From UBA2387 sp019454665 (GTDB lineage Bacteria > Armatimonadota > Fimbriimonadia > Fimbriimonadales > Fimbriimonadaceae), in assembly GCA_045862995.1 (NCBI GenBank), contig BTVX01000010.1:1-64000 (forward strand): 64,000 bases of DNA. The letters are read 5' to 3'. The position numbers and the translations under genes were made by a program. Below are positions 28,414 to 37,290 of the stretch, piece by piece (the first letter of the stretch is position 1; every line of letters starts with the position of its first letter). The notes beneath the pieces are model-generated. The model was not told where the DNA came from. It ran no database searches and was given only the letters and a program-made list of their open reading frames with translations.

Positions 28414-29553
28414 TCAGAACCGGAAGCGAACGAGCGTCGCCACGGCATGCGCCGCGATGCCTTCGCCTCGGCCCATTGCCCCGATGCCCTCGTGCGTTGT
28501 GGCCTTGATGCCCACCCGGTCGGGTTCGATACCGAGCGCTGCCGCGATTCCCGCTCGGATGGCCTCGCGCTTGGGGCCGATCTTGGGCGACTCGGCGATC
28601 AGGGCCGCATCTACATTCGCCACGCGCCAGCCCTCGGCAGTCACCAAAGCGGCGGCACGGGCCACGAAGTCGAGCGAGGGCCGATCCTTCCACTCGGGGT
28701 CGGTGTTCGGGAAGTGGTGGCCGATATCGGGCAGCCCCGCCGCGCCGAGCACGGCATCCGCGATCGCATGCAGCAACACGTCCGCATCGCTGTGGCCGGC
28801 CAACGCGCGATGCCCCTCGAACGCCACTCCGCCCAGCATCAACGTGCGTCCCGGGTCGTCCGAAAACGCATGCACGTCGTAGCCGAAGCCCACGCGTGTC
28901 TCCGTGCCGAAGCGCGCCAGAGCCTTCTCCAAATCGCCAGGGTGCGTGATCTTCATATTGCCTTCGTCGCCTTCGACCAGCGCGGGCCGAACGCCGATCG
29001 CCTCCATCGCCGAGAGTTCGTCGGTGCACGTCCGGCCCTCGGCGCGGGCCGCCTCGAACGCATGAAGCAAGAGGTCCCGGCGCGCGCCTTGGGGGGTCTG
29101 AACCGTTCGCAACGCCTGCCGGTCGAGTGTGCGCCAAGCCTCGCCGTCGCGTTGCTTCACGGTGTCGGTCATGGGCAGCGAGGGCGCGGCGGCACCCGCC
29201 TCGCGCACCCCTCCGAGCACGCGCGACACGAGTCCCGCCGAGACGAACGGGCGGGCGGCATCGTGCACCAACACGATCTCGGTTTGCGCTGCCCGAACAC
29301 CCGCTTCGGAACTCTCTTGACGCGACGCGCCGCCAGCGACGACGAACGCCGCCTCGGGAGCGGCCGACCGGAACGCCTCGACGTTTTCCGCCGCGCACAC
29401 CAAGCCGACCTCGTTCACTTCCGGGTGGGCGAGAAACGCCTCGAACGACCAGCGCCAGACGGACTTGCCAACGAGCGACAGGTTCACTTTGTCCGCGCCG
29501 AAGCGCTCGCCCCTTCCGGCGGCGAGGACGATGGCGGCGACGCGAGGCTTCAC
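28414..29553 (-). CDS. ispDF: Bifunctional IspD/IspF (MEP isoprenoid pathway)
   Basis: A 379-residue fusion. Residues 1-~215 are IspD (LAAGRGERFGADK nucleotide-binding loop, HDAARPFV, TVQTPQ), making CDP-methylerythritol from MEP and CTP. Residues ~220-379 are IspF (GYDVHAF with Asp226 and His228 as zinc ligands, GHSDADVLLHAI, ATTHEGIGAMGRGEG), making the cyclic diphosphate. Fused IspDF occurs in several phyla. The start is GTG at 29553. It follows the UPF0182 gene end-on-start on the same strand (22 bp). Confidence 0.95.
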   Translation of the reverse strand: MKPRVAAIVLAAGRGERFGADKVNLSLVGKSVWRWSFEAFLAHPEVNEVGLVCAAENVEAFRSAAPEAAFVVAGGASRQESSEAGVRAAQTEIVLVHDAARPFVSAGLVSRVLGGVREAGAAAPSLPMTDTVKQRDGEAWRTLDRQALRTVQTPQGARRDLLLHAFEAARAEGRTCTDELSAMEAIGVRPALVEGDEGNMKITHPGDLEKALARFGTETRVGFGYDVHAFSDDPGRTLMLGGVAFEGHRALAGHSDADVLLHAIADAVLGAAGLPDIGHHFPNTDPEWKDRPSLDFVARAAALVTAEGWRVANVDAALIAESPKIGPKREAIRAGIAAALGIEPDRVGIKATTHEGIGAMGRGEGIAAHAVATLVRFRF

Positions 29554-29575
29554 GGGTTCGATGGCTCGAAGTGTA

Positions 29576-32392
29576 TCACTCGCCCAGCGCCCGCAACTTG
29601 GTCGAGAGTTCGCGGATGAGTTCGCCGTACTTGCCGAAGTCGCCCGCCTTCAGGGCTTCCTGGGCTTGATCGAGCAATTTGGCGGCATCGCGCACTTGAG
29701 CCTTGGGGATGAACGCATCGCTCTCTTGGGCGGGCTGCGCCGCGTCGCTCGGCGCGATGGGTGCAGGCGTTGCCCCCGTCTTGCGCGGGTCGCGCCCGAA
29801 GAGCTTCTGCAGCGCCTCGGCGTAGGTGTCCGCCACCACGACCTGGTCGCTCAAGCCCAAGATGACTTTCTTGAGTTCAGGAATCGCTTGGATGCCCTGC
29901 GAACGCGAACGCAGGAAGAGCGGCTTGACGTAAAGCACGCTGCGCCCGATCGGCACGACCAACAGGTTGCCCGGCACGATCTGGCTCTGGTCGTTGTTGA
30001 GCTGCCGGTTGATGTCGGCGATCTCGCGGTCCTGGTCGAAGATGGACTCCATCTGGGCGGGACCTTGGATGACGCTTCCCTTCGGGAACTTGTACAGAAC
30101 CAATCGTCCGTACTGGCCCGGGTCGCAATGCGCCGCGAGCCATCCGCTCATGTTGGGTTTCTCGCGCGGGGTGAACGGGAGGATGAGCATGAAGCCCTCG
30201 TCCGCTTCGTCGGGCAGCCGCATCTGCACCCAGTAGGCCTTCATCCGCTCGCCGCTGCCGCTTTGGCCCCGCTCGATGGGGACCTCCCAGGCGTCCTCGT
30301 TGTTGAGGAACTGCGTCGGCTCCGTCACGTGGTACTGGGTGAGCTGGTGGCTTTGGAGCATGAACAAGTCTTCCGGATAGCGGAAGTGGCGCTCCAACCC
30401 CTCGGGGACCTCGGAAGCGGGCCGGATCAGGCCGGGATAGACCCGTTGCCACGCGACCAAGAGCGGCTCCTTCGGCTCGACCGCATAGGCCGTGCACTCG
30501 CCCGAATAGGCATCCACCACGGCCTTGACCGAATTGCGGATGTAGTTGAGCCCCTTCGCGCCCTGAATCCGCGCCGAGTACGGCACGCGGTCGGTGGTCG
30601 TGTAACCGTCCAGAATCCAAAGGAACCGCCCGCCGAACGCCACCAGATAGGGGTCTCGGTCGAACTGCAAGAACGGATAAACCAGCGACGCGCGTTCGAT
30701 CACGTTGCGCCGATAGAGGATGCGCGACTTGCCCGTCACGTTGGGCGAGATGAGCAGGTTTTGATCGCTGTAGAGGGTCGCAAAGGCGAACTTGGCCAGG
30801 GGTGCCCCAAGCGGGACGCCACGGTTCGCCGTCCAGCGGTACGTCTTCACCTCGCGTTCCGAGGGCATGTCGAACTCGTCTTCCTTGGTGTCCACGACGG
30901 CATAGTCGTCGCGCAGACCACCGTATTCGTCGCGGATGTCGCTGAAGTAGAGCCGGGGCTGCTCGATGCTCAACCCTTCCGGAGTCTTGACGGGCAGGTC
31001 CTTGACCAAGAACTTGGGCCGACCGCTTGGCTCGGCCTCGTTGACGGGCGAGAGGGCCATGCCGATGCCGTGCGTGTATTGCAGGCGCTGGTTCACCCAG
31101 TTGCGGGCATTGCGGTCCAGGCCGTCAATGTCAATGTCGCGCGGGCTGAGCATCACCACGCGTTGCTTCCCTGCGATCGTGTAGCGATCAATGTCCACGT
31201 CATAGAACGCGTAATAGCGCCGCAAGCCCTGCAGGCCCTCGAACGACTGACGCAGCACGTCGGGGTCCCACAGCCGCATGTTGTCGAGCGTGTTGCGCGA
31301 GGCGTCCACCTCGGCGGGCGTGGGCCGAACCTGCACATCGAAGTCCTTCACCTCGATGTTCTCGATCCCGTAGGCGAACCGCGTCATCTCGATGGCGTTC
31401 TTGGCGAACGGTCCTTCGACGTCCAAGTAGTTCGGGCCGACATACGCCCGCTGCACGATCGAGGGCACCAGCCCAAGACCGACAAAGAACACGAGCACGC
31501 TCGCCACCACGGCCATGACGGTCGCCCGGAAGGGCTGGCCTTTCCAGCCGTTGACCAGCGTCACGAGAGCAGCCAGGGCGATGACGCCTGCCAGCACCGT
31601 CTGCATCTTGAGCTGGACGCTGCCCGCAAAGCCCGCTCCCGTGAACTGACCCGCATCGGCGAGCCCATAGCCGTAACGGCCCAACCACGTGCGCCACGCC
31701 AGGGCGGCCAGCGTCAGGGCACCCAGCAGAGCCAGGTGCTTGCGGATGGTGGGCCGGCCCAATTCGATGCGTGCCAGCGAGGCCAGAGCCTGCAGACCGG
31801 CATACAGGGCGACCGACAGCACCAACGCCGTGAGAAACACGCCGAACACATAAGCCGCGAGCGCGGAAAGCCACGGCCACACGAACACGAACCAGCCCAC
31901 TTCCATGCCGAACAGCGGGTCGGTGCGGCCGAACGGTTGCGCGTTCTGGGCCAGCGCCATCGCCCGCCATTGGGCGGAAAAACCGAACGCTTCGATTCCC
32001 GCGAACGCCGTCGCGAGCAACGCGGCTGCAAGACCCGACCGCTTCTCGGCCCACGAGAGGGCGTTGGCCACCAGCCGTTCGCCGATACTGTCGGGCGTTC
32101 GCGAGAACACCTGGGCCGTCCTCAGGGGGCGGCGCACCGCGTCGAACACCAACAGCCAAGCCGGCACGAACGCGATCGCGAACAGCATCAGCCGGTTTCG
32201 CCAGGCCGTCAGGAACACCTCGGGCTGGCCCGCGTCGTGGCGGAACCACAGCCAATCGGTGTACGGGCGCACCAACGCGTTCACGAGCGAGAACAGCACG
32301 AGAAAGCCCAGAATGGCGATGGCCGCCTTGGGCGTCCCCGGCTTCTTCGTGCTCGTCCCGATGACCCTGGCGAATTGAACGTCTTGGTCCAT
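29576..32392 (-). CDS. UPF0182 family large membrane protein
   Basis: A 938-residue protein of the UPF0182/COG1615 family, function unknown. The N-terminal third has about seven transmembrane helices (for example AAIAILGFLVLFSLVNALV and LMLFAIAFVPAWLLVF). The rest is a large soluble, probably extracytoplasmic domain with family stretches such as QRAYVGPNYLDVEGPFAKNA (read in overlapping pieces), RNWVNQRLQYTHG and WILDGYTTTDRVPYS. The C-terminal ~80 residues are a charged helical tail. It lies between the GH51 gene and ispDF on the same strand. Confidence 0.92.
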   Translation of the reverse strand: MDQDVQFARVIGTSTKKPGTPKAAIAILGFLVLFSLVNALVRPYTDWLWFRHDAGQPEVFLTAWRNRLMLFAIAFVPAWLLVFDAVRRPLRTAQVFSRTPDSIGERLVANALSWAEKRSGLAAALLATAFAGIEAFGFSAQWRAMALAQNAQPFGRTDPLFGMEVGWFVFVWPWLSALAAYVFGVFLTALVLSVALYAGLQALASLARIELGRPTIRKHLALLGALTLAALAWRTWLGRYGYGLADAGQFTGAGFAGSVQLKMQTVLAGVIALAALVTLVNGWKGQPFRATVMAVVASVLVFFVGLGLVPSIVQRAYVGPNYLDVEGPFAKNAIEMTRFAYGIENIEVKDFDVQVRPTPAEVDASRNTLDNMRLWDPDVLRQSFEGLQGLRRYYAFYDVDIDRYTIAGKQRVVMLSPRDIDIDGLDRNARNWVNQRLQYTHGIGMALSPVNEAEPSGRPKFLVKDLPVKTPEGLSIEQPRLYFSDIRDEYGGLRDDYAVVDTKEDEFDMPSEREVKTYRWTANRGVPLGAPLAKFAFATLYSDQNLLISPNVTGKSRILYRRNVIERASLVYPFLQFDRDPYLVAFGGRFLWILDGYTTTDRVPYSARIQGAKGLNYIRNSVKAVVDAYSGECTAYAVEPKEPLLVAWQRVYPGLIRPASEVPEGLERHFRYPEDLFMLQSHQLTQYHVTEPTQFLNNEDAWEVPIERGQSGSGERMKAYWVQMRLPDEADEGFMLILPFTPREKPNMSGWLAAHCDPGQYGRLVLYKFPKGSVIQGPAQMESIFDQDREIADINRQLNNDQSQIVPGNLLVVPIGRSVLYVKPLFLRSRSQGIQAIPELKKVILGLSDQVVVADTYAEALQKLFGRDPRKTGATPAPIAPSDAAQPAQESDAFIPKAQVRDAAKLLDQAQEALKAGDFGKYGELIRELSTKLRALGE

Positions 32393-32447
32393 CGCCTAAG
32401 CATACGGGTTTTGGGCCCCGCGCGTTTTGAGTCGGCGAGCGCCGAGG

Positions 32448-34703
32448 CTACTTCTTCACGGGAAACTTCCAGATCGTGACGCTGTAGGGCGGCAAAACCA
32501 ACTTGCCCGAGGGTGCACGGTCGCCTTGTTCGCGGATCACGATCTTGGGCGGACTGCCGGGGTCGTTGTAGGCCATGGGGTCGGCATCGGCCATCCGCCA
32601 TCGCGTGCCCATGTCGGCCAGGTTGACGCCGCTCAGGTCGAGCCGGACTTCCTGAGCCTCGCCCAAGGGGTTGACCGCCGCGATGGTGAACGCATTGCCG
32701 CCATCGGCCCACGCCGCCGCAAGGTCCACCGGCCGCGTGTCGCCGGAGACTTCCACGGGCACGTCGCCGAACCACTTGCGGTACATCATCAGCACCAGGC
32801 CCGTGGTCTCGAAGGCGGCTGCGGTGGGGGTGGTCTTGATCGCGCCGATCACGTTCACCGTCTGCGCGTACTGGGCCATGCCGATCACGTCGGTGGATCG
32901 TGCGAACTCGTGCACACCCGCCGCGATGCCCAGGCCATCCTTGAGGAAGTACCGCGTGCCCAGTTCGCCGAACACGTGGGGGCCGTACCAGTAGTTCCAC
33001 TCGTCCATCGCCACCTTGATGTCCAGCTTGGCGATCTCGGGGTGTTGGGCGCGGAACGCCCGGTGCCACTCGGCCTTGCGGCGGATGGCGTCGGGGATCT
33101 GCGCCACATGCGAAGCGACACCGGGCTTTTCTTGGCAATAGAAGTGCTCGCTGAGCAGCGTCATGGCGTGGGCGCTCTGACGGAGCATCCCGTCCGACCA
33201 CGTGGGGGCGTCGCCGACCGCGATGATCTTGATATCGGGGTCCACCTGCCGCATGCGCTTGGCGAAGTCGTTGTGCTTGATCACGTATTGGTTCAGGGCC
33301 ATGTGGCCGAGCTGCCAATCGCCGTACATCTCGTTGCCGATGCCCCACCAGACGACCTTCCACGGGTCCTTTCGACCGTTCTTGGCGCGCCATTGGCCCA
33401 TCGTCGAATCCGCCGGGCCGTTCATGTACTCGACCCATTGGGCCGCCGAGTACGAATCGCCGAAGCCCGCGTTCACCACGATGTGCGGCTCGGTGCCGAC
33501 GAGTTCGCAGAACCGCATGAACTCGTGCACGCCGAAATCGTTGTGCTCGACGCCCAGCCAAGCCGGGTTCTTGCGGGGCGGGCGTCGGTCGGGGTCGCCC
33601 AACCCATCGCGCCATTCGTAGCCGCTGACGAAGTTGCCGCCTGGCCATCGGTAGAGCGGAGCGTTCAGCTGTCGGAGCAGTTCCAGCGTGTCGGCGCGCA
33701 TCCCGTCCACGTTGTCGGCGGGCATCAGGGAGACCGTGCCCACGCGGAAGGGCTTGTTCGAGGTCAGAGCCAGCGCCGCATTCGTCGAGTTCGACGAGGC
33801 TTGGAACGCGAACTCGTACTTGGCGTACCCGCTGCCGACCTCGAAGGTCTGGCTCTGGTCGCCGAGGCTCACCTGCACCTTGGCGGGTCCCGCCAGCCAA
33901 GCCCGGCCGACGTAGCGCTTGCCCGTGACCAGATGCAACCCTTCCTGCCGGATGCCGCCCTGGCCTTGAGGCGAGACGTGGGGCGAGTGGTCGCCCACGA
34001 ACGCGTCCTTGGTGTCCATCGCGACCGTCGCGCTTGTCGCTTGCCACGGAGAATCCCGGTGGCCAAGGGGATGATAGAACTTGCGGTCCTCCAGCATCTC
34101 GGCCCAGATGCCGCCGTAGATGCAGCGCCCGAGGTGCTCGATGAACTGGCTGTAGATGTACGGCGACATCGGCTCGCGGCGTCGGTCGGCGTGAATGGTC
34201 GCGCGGTAGTCGGGGGTGGTGGTGCTCATGAGTCGTAGGGTGATGTCGTCGTACCAAGCGGTGCCCGTGGACGTGCCATGGAATCCGAGGATGCAGTTGA
34301 GTTGGACGGTGTCGTCCGCGCCCGAATCGAACTCGATGGCCACTTGGGTCCAATCGCGGGTGCCGACGACGGCGTTCGAGTGTTCGGGTCGTGAGTGGAG
34401 GTTCAGGAGGGCGCCGCGACCCGTGCCGGCGGCGACGTTCTCGGTCTTGATCCACGCCTCGAGGCGGTAGCGGCTGAACGGCTTGACCGGCAGGTTGGTT
34501 TGCCAGCCGCCGTCGGTGGGCTGATTGCCGACGACTTTCGCGGCTCGGCCCCCGTTTCGCCCCTCGGGCACGATCTGAACGACGGGTTGGCCACGCCAAA
34601 CAGCGCGCCTCCAACCGGCGTCTCCTCGTTCGAAGTCGCCGTTGGCGACAGGCTGAACCTGAACGGCCGCAAAGGCAGCGGCGATGAGGCACACGAGCGT
34701 CAT
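32448..34703 (-). CDS. GH51 alpha-L-arabinofuranosidase, exported, with N-terminal carbohydrate-binding domain
   Basis: A 751-residue secreted glycosidase. After a signal peptide (MTLVCLIAAAFAAV) comes a ~160-residue beta-sandwich resembling CBM4/9 modules (NGDFERGDAGW, WYDDITL). The GH51 barrel and C-terminal beta domain follow. The acid/base Glu458 lies in GIGNEMYG and the nucleophile Glu568 in MDEWNYW. GH51 enzymes release arabinose from hemicellulose side chains. The ATG at 34703 was preferred to the TTG at 34721. Divergent from a small membrane protein. Together with GH116 and the esterase it indicates plant polysaccharide use. Confidence 0.93.
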   Translation of the reverse strand: MTLVCLIAAAFAAVQVQPVANGDFERGDAGWRRAVWRGQPVVQIVPEGRNGGRAAKVVGNQPTDGGWQTNLPVKPFSRYRLEAWIKTENVAAGTGRGALLNLHSRPEHSNAVVGTRDWTQVAIEFDSGADDTVQLNCILGFHGTSTGTAWYDDITLRLMSTTTPDYRATIHADRRREPMSPYIYSQFIEHLGRCIYGGIWAEMLEDRKFYHPLGHRDSPWQATSATVAMDTKDAFVGDHSPHVSPQGQGGIRQEGLHLVTGKRYVGRAWLAGPAKVQVSLGDQSQTFEVGSGYAKYEFAFQASSNSTNAALALTSNKPFRVGTVSLMPADNVDGMRADTLELLRQLNAPLYRWPGGNFVSGYEWRDGLGDPDRRPPRKNPAWLGVEHNDFGVHEFMRFCELVGTEPHIVVNAGFGDSYSAAQWVEYMNGPADSTMGQWRAKNGRKDPWKVVWWGIGNEMYGDWQLGHMALNQYVIKHNDFAKRMRQVDPDIKIIAVGDAPTWSDGMLRQSAHAMTLLSEHFYCQEKPGVASHVAQIPDAIRRKAEWHRAFRAQHPEIAKLDIKVAMDEWNYWYGPHVFGELGTRYFLKDGLGIAAGVHEFARSTDVIGMAQYAQTVNVIGAIKTTPTAAAFETTGLVLMMYRKWFGDVPVEVSGDTRPVDLAAAWADGGNAFTIAAVNPLGEAQEVRLDLSGVNLADMGTRWRMADADPMAYNDPGSPPKIVIREQGDRAPSGKLVLPPYSVTIWKFPVKK

Positions 34704-34785
34704 GTGCAAAGTTTGCTCCAAAAGTGCCTACGAATGGGAGAGCTTAGGGGCCCGCTCATCCGTACAATGGAATAGGTCACGCGTC

Positions 34786-35181
34786 ATGGAAGCCGTCACT
34801 GTCGCCGGTATGTTGGTCGCGCTCGCCTATGCGACTCTGTTGCTGGGCGGATACATCTTCGGCATGTTCATGCTGTGGAAGGCCGTGGGTTCGCGCAGCT
34901 TCTGCAAATTCAACAGGCTCGTCGTGGTCCGCGCGATCTGGGCCGGGGCTGCGTTTCTGGGTTCTCTGGCCGTGCTTCTGCCCATCGAGCCGACGTTGCG
35001 GCTGACGACGGCGCTGATCGTGTTCATCCTTCATGGCACGCCGGCGTACACAGGCTTTTCGGTCGGCGTCGCCACGTTCGAAGACGCCGACCGCCTGCGG
35101 CGCGAGCAACGCACGGTGCAGTGGCTGCTGGAATGGGAAGACGAACGCGCCGCCCGCACCGCCCACGATGACGACGCATGA
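34786..35181 (+). CDS. Small membrane protein, unknown function
   Basis: A 131-residue protein with three likely transmembrane helices (VAGMLVALAYATLLLGGYIF, VRAIWAGAAFLGSLAVLLPI, TTALIVFILHGTPAYTGFSV) and a charged C-terminal tail ending in Asp/Ala. No family recognised. TACAAT at 34763-34768 is a possible -10. Its last ~125 bp recur in decayed form at 37073-37200, on the far side of the TGA-interrupted gene. Confidence 0.7.
   Translation: MEAVTVAGMLVALAYATLLLGGYIFGMFMLWKAVGSRSFCKFNRLVVVRAIWAGAAFLGSLAVLLPIEPTLRLTTALIVFILHGTPAYTGFSVGVATFEDADRLRREQRTVQWLLEWEDERAARTAHDDDA
35059..35181 (+). repeat. Intact copy of a ~125-bp imperfect direct repeat
   Basis: It covers the 3' end of the membrane-protein gene, including the stop codon. 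The partner is 37073-37200. Matching blocks include TCGGTCGGCGTCGCC, ACGCCGACCGCC and CCCGCACCGCCCACGA. Confidence 0.8.
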
Positions 35182-35215
35182 CGGTCCGGGGGCGATGATC
35201 CCGGCGTCCTCGGCG

Positions 35216-35221
35216 TATACT
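35216..35221 (+). promoter_or_regulatory. Candidate leaderless -10 box (TATACT)
   Basis: TATACT ends 7 nt before the ATG at 35229, and no Shine-Dalgarno is present. Confidence 0.45.
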
Positions 35222-35228
35222 GTCCGCG

Positions 35229-36065
35229 ATGTTTGAGCCGGTCGGGTACGAGGTTGCGGGCAGGCGGGTGTTGCAGGCTCGGCCCTCTCGCGGCCTCGTC
35301 AGCCTGATCGCCGGTTCCTGCTACCGCGCGGGTCTCAAGACGCCCCAAATCCGCGCCATTTTGTTGCGAAGCGCGCTTGGAGACCGAATTCACCCATCCA
35401 TAGCAGAAGCGATCGGAGACGCCTCCGCCGACTACGCTCTGCTTTACGGTAATCCATCGTTGCGCAAGTGGATGGCCGACCACCACGATAAATGTTGGGA
35501 AGATGTCAGACTCGCCGACCCGCTGGACCTGCTCAACAGCCCTAACTGGGACTGGCCTTCCTTGACGTCGCCGCTCCTGGGTATGGACGCAATCCTCCAA
35601 TGTCTTGACAAGACCCTTGAGGGCCACAACTTCACGCAGGCGACCATTCGGTTCGAAAGCGAGCCGCGCAGATTCCCTGTGAGACAGGATATCACGCTGT
35701 TCCATGCTCTAAGCCTGCCAGAGGAAGGTCAGCCAGTGGACTACTACCGGCTGCGGATTCCAATCACTCTTCAAGAACGCAAGTTCTTTCTTGATGTGGA
35801 ATGCGCCCACGCCGGAAGAGAGTATCCATGGATCCTCACTCTCTATGCCCACAAGGAAGACCTGGCCGTTGCGCCTTCATACCTATTGTTAAAAGTAACA
35901 CAGCATCTCACTCAACCAACGTCCTCCGTTGATGATGCCGAAACCATTGACTCCTGGTGCGACCGGCCGTTTTTGGTGTTTGACGAGGACGAGGAAGACT
36001 TCCTGGTCGACTACGATGAATTCGACCAAGCGGAGACCCTCTTCCTCAGCGAATACGAAGAGTGA
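35229..36065 (+). CDS. Accessory protein, N-terminal part of a TGA-interrupted gene
   Basis: A 278-residue protein of unknown family, ending in a strongly acidic stretch (VFDEDEEDFLVDYDEFD ... SEYEE). Base composition is less GC-rich than its neighbours, especially from ~35650. The TGA stop at 36063-36065 is in the same frame as the 300-residue open frame that follows. Translation through it would give one protein of ~588 residues. The next start codon (GTG 36096) lacks a Shine-Dalgarno. It is therefore either the first cistron of two or the 5' part of a gene broken by a nonsense change. Confidence 0.6.
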   Translation: MFEPVGYEVAGRRVLQARPSRGLVSLIAGSCYRAGLKTPQIRAILLRSALGDRIHPSIAEAIGDASADYALLYGNPSLRKWMADHHDKCWEDVRLADPLDLLNSPNWDWPSLTSPLLGMDAILQCLDKTLEGHNFTQATIRFESEPRRFPVRQDITLFHALSLPEEGQPVDYYRLRIPITLQERKFFLDVECAHAGREYPWILTLYAHKEDLAVAPSYLLLKVTQHLTQPTSSVDDAETIDSWCDRPFLVFDEDEEDFLVDYDEFDQAETLFLSEYEE

Positions 36066-36095
36066 TGCCCTTCGGTAAGACAACTCGTTGACGAA

Positions 36096-36995
36096 GTGCT
36101 TCGCAATCCACTGTTCCCGTATCCCGTGGTGCTCGTGGCCGACAGACGCTCTCCGGCGTTTCTGATAGGTGAGGATGTCCACCACCGCCTGGTCAGCGCG
36201 GTGAACTCCGAGGTCATGTCGGTCGCGACCGTTTTCAGGCTTCCCGTGATAGCACAAACGGCGCTGCTCGAGCGCTGCGGATTGGACATCCCGGCATTCG
36301 ATGGCAAGGTCCTGCTTTGGAATCCGGGAGGATCGGTCAATGAAGTCGCAACGTTTAGCGGTGACGAGTCCACGATCCCCGCTGTTGCGGCCAGCGCGCG
36401 AGAGGCGATTCTCGGCTTGGCCGCATCCAAGAAGTTGGGTTGCTGGACGGAACAGGAGGGCGTCTATCGCGCCATCGCCGAGCGACCCAGTGACTACGAA
36501 TTGGACTACGGCCGCCTGCTGGAGGAGAAGGCCCGAAGGGTACAAGCGACTGCTTCGCAACCAGCAGAGCCATCCAAGCGTAAGCGGGATAAGTTGACCT
36601 TGGGTCTACTCATGATCTTTCTCGGGTCCAGGCTCTTCGAGGTCGGCAAGGAGGCCCTCAAATCGGCTCGCTCGCACCCCCATGGCGACGCCCTCATGTC
36701 CCTGAGAGCACTGAGGGCTGTGGAGGAGGTTCTGATTGACGAAAACTGGAAGTGGTTCGCTACTCCTCAAGCTGGTGAGGGTTGGAAGTACAGTCCAAGA
36801 GAATCTGAGGCGACCTTGAGCAAGCATGGTCGGGACAGGCCAATGCATCAAGGAAAACCCATGCAGAAGCACCTAACGATCGGCAGGAATTCCTCCGAAC
36901 GTTGCGTTCAAATCTACTTCGAGGTAGATCAGTCCGAGCGAAAGATCATCATCGGCTACTGCGGTCGCCATTTGCCGACTTCTTCCGGGTGGTAG
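36096..36995 (+). CDS. Accessory protein, C-terminal part of the TGA-interrupted gene
   Basis: Up to 299 residues from GTG 36096; the open frame continues back to the TGA at 36063. It opens with QLVDEVLRNPLFPYPVVLVAD, a beta-strand-rich segment that looks internal rather than N-terminal. A hydrophobic stretch (KLTLGLLMIFLGSRLF) follows mid-protein. It closes with CVQIYFEVDQSERKIIIGYC, a compact C-terminal sheet of a kind I have seen in uncharacterised defence-island proteins but cannot name. Confidence that it is part of a real gene is fair; independent translation is doubtful. Confidence 0.5.
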   Translation: MLRNPLFPYPVVLVADRRSPAFLIGEDVHHRLVSAVNSEVMSVATVFRLPVIAQTALLERCGLDIPAFDGKVLLWNPGGSVNEVATFSGDESTIPAVAASAREAILGLAASKKLGCWTEQEGVYRAIAERPSDYELDYGRLLEEKARRVQATASQPAEPSKRKRDKLTLGLLMIFLGSRLFEVGKEALKSARSHPHGDALMSLRALRAVEEVLIDENWKWFATPQAGEGWKYSPRESEATLSKHGRDRPMHQGKPMQKHLTIGRNSSERCVQIYFEVDQSERKIIIGYCGRHLPTSSGW

Positions 36996-37072
36996 CATCG
37001 GCAAGTCTCACGGTTGAGATGAGCCCTCCTGATTCTGCCAGCCACCGGTTTCGTCGGCAGTGCTCTCAGGCT

Positions 37073-37200
37073 CTCGGTCGGCGTCGCCCGTTCGACGACG
37101 CCGACCGCCCTGCGGCGCTCGAGCAACGCAAGGTGCAGCGGCTACGGGATCGGGGGGACGAATGCGCCACCCGCACCGCCCACGAGGACGACACGTGTGA
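37073..37200 (+). pseudogene. Decayed copy of the 3' end of the membrane-protein gene at 34786
   Basis: It aligns with 35059-35181 through to the stop codon, with point changes and small indels that break the frame. The surrounding 36996-37290 has no gene. TACAAT at 37255-37260 may serve the next gene. Confidence 0.7.
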
Positions 37201-37290
37201 AGACGTGTCGAAAAAAGTACGCGTGCCCCGAGCAATCAGACCAGGGCCTTCCAGTACAATCGCGATTCTCCCGTTGCGAGGTGAATGACC

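Noticed and set aside
29465..32479. A 1004-codon open frame antisense to the UPF0182 gene
   Set aside because: The minus strand encodes a recognisable family with transmembrane helices; the plus frame has no recognisable motifs.
36063..36100. TGA at 36063 as a selenocysteine codon
   Set aside because: The hairpin after the TGA has a very small loop without the usual apical G-rich motif, and no selenoprotein family is recognised. A nonsense change is simpler.
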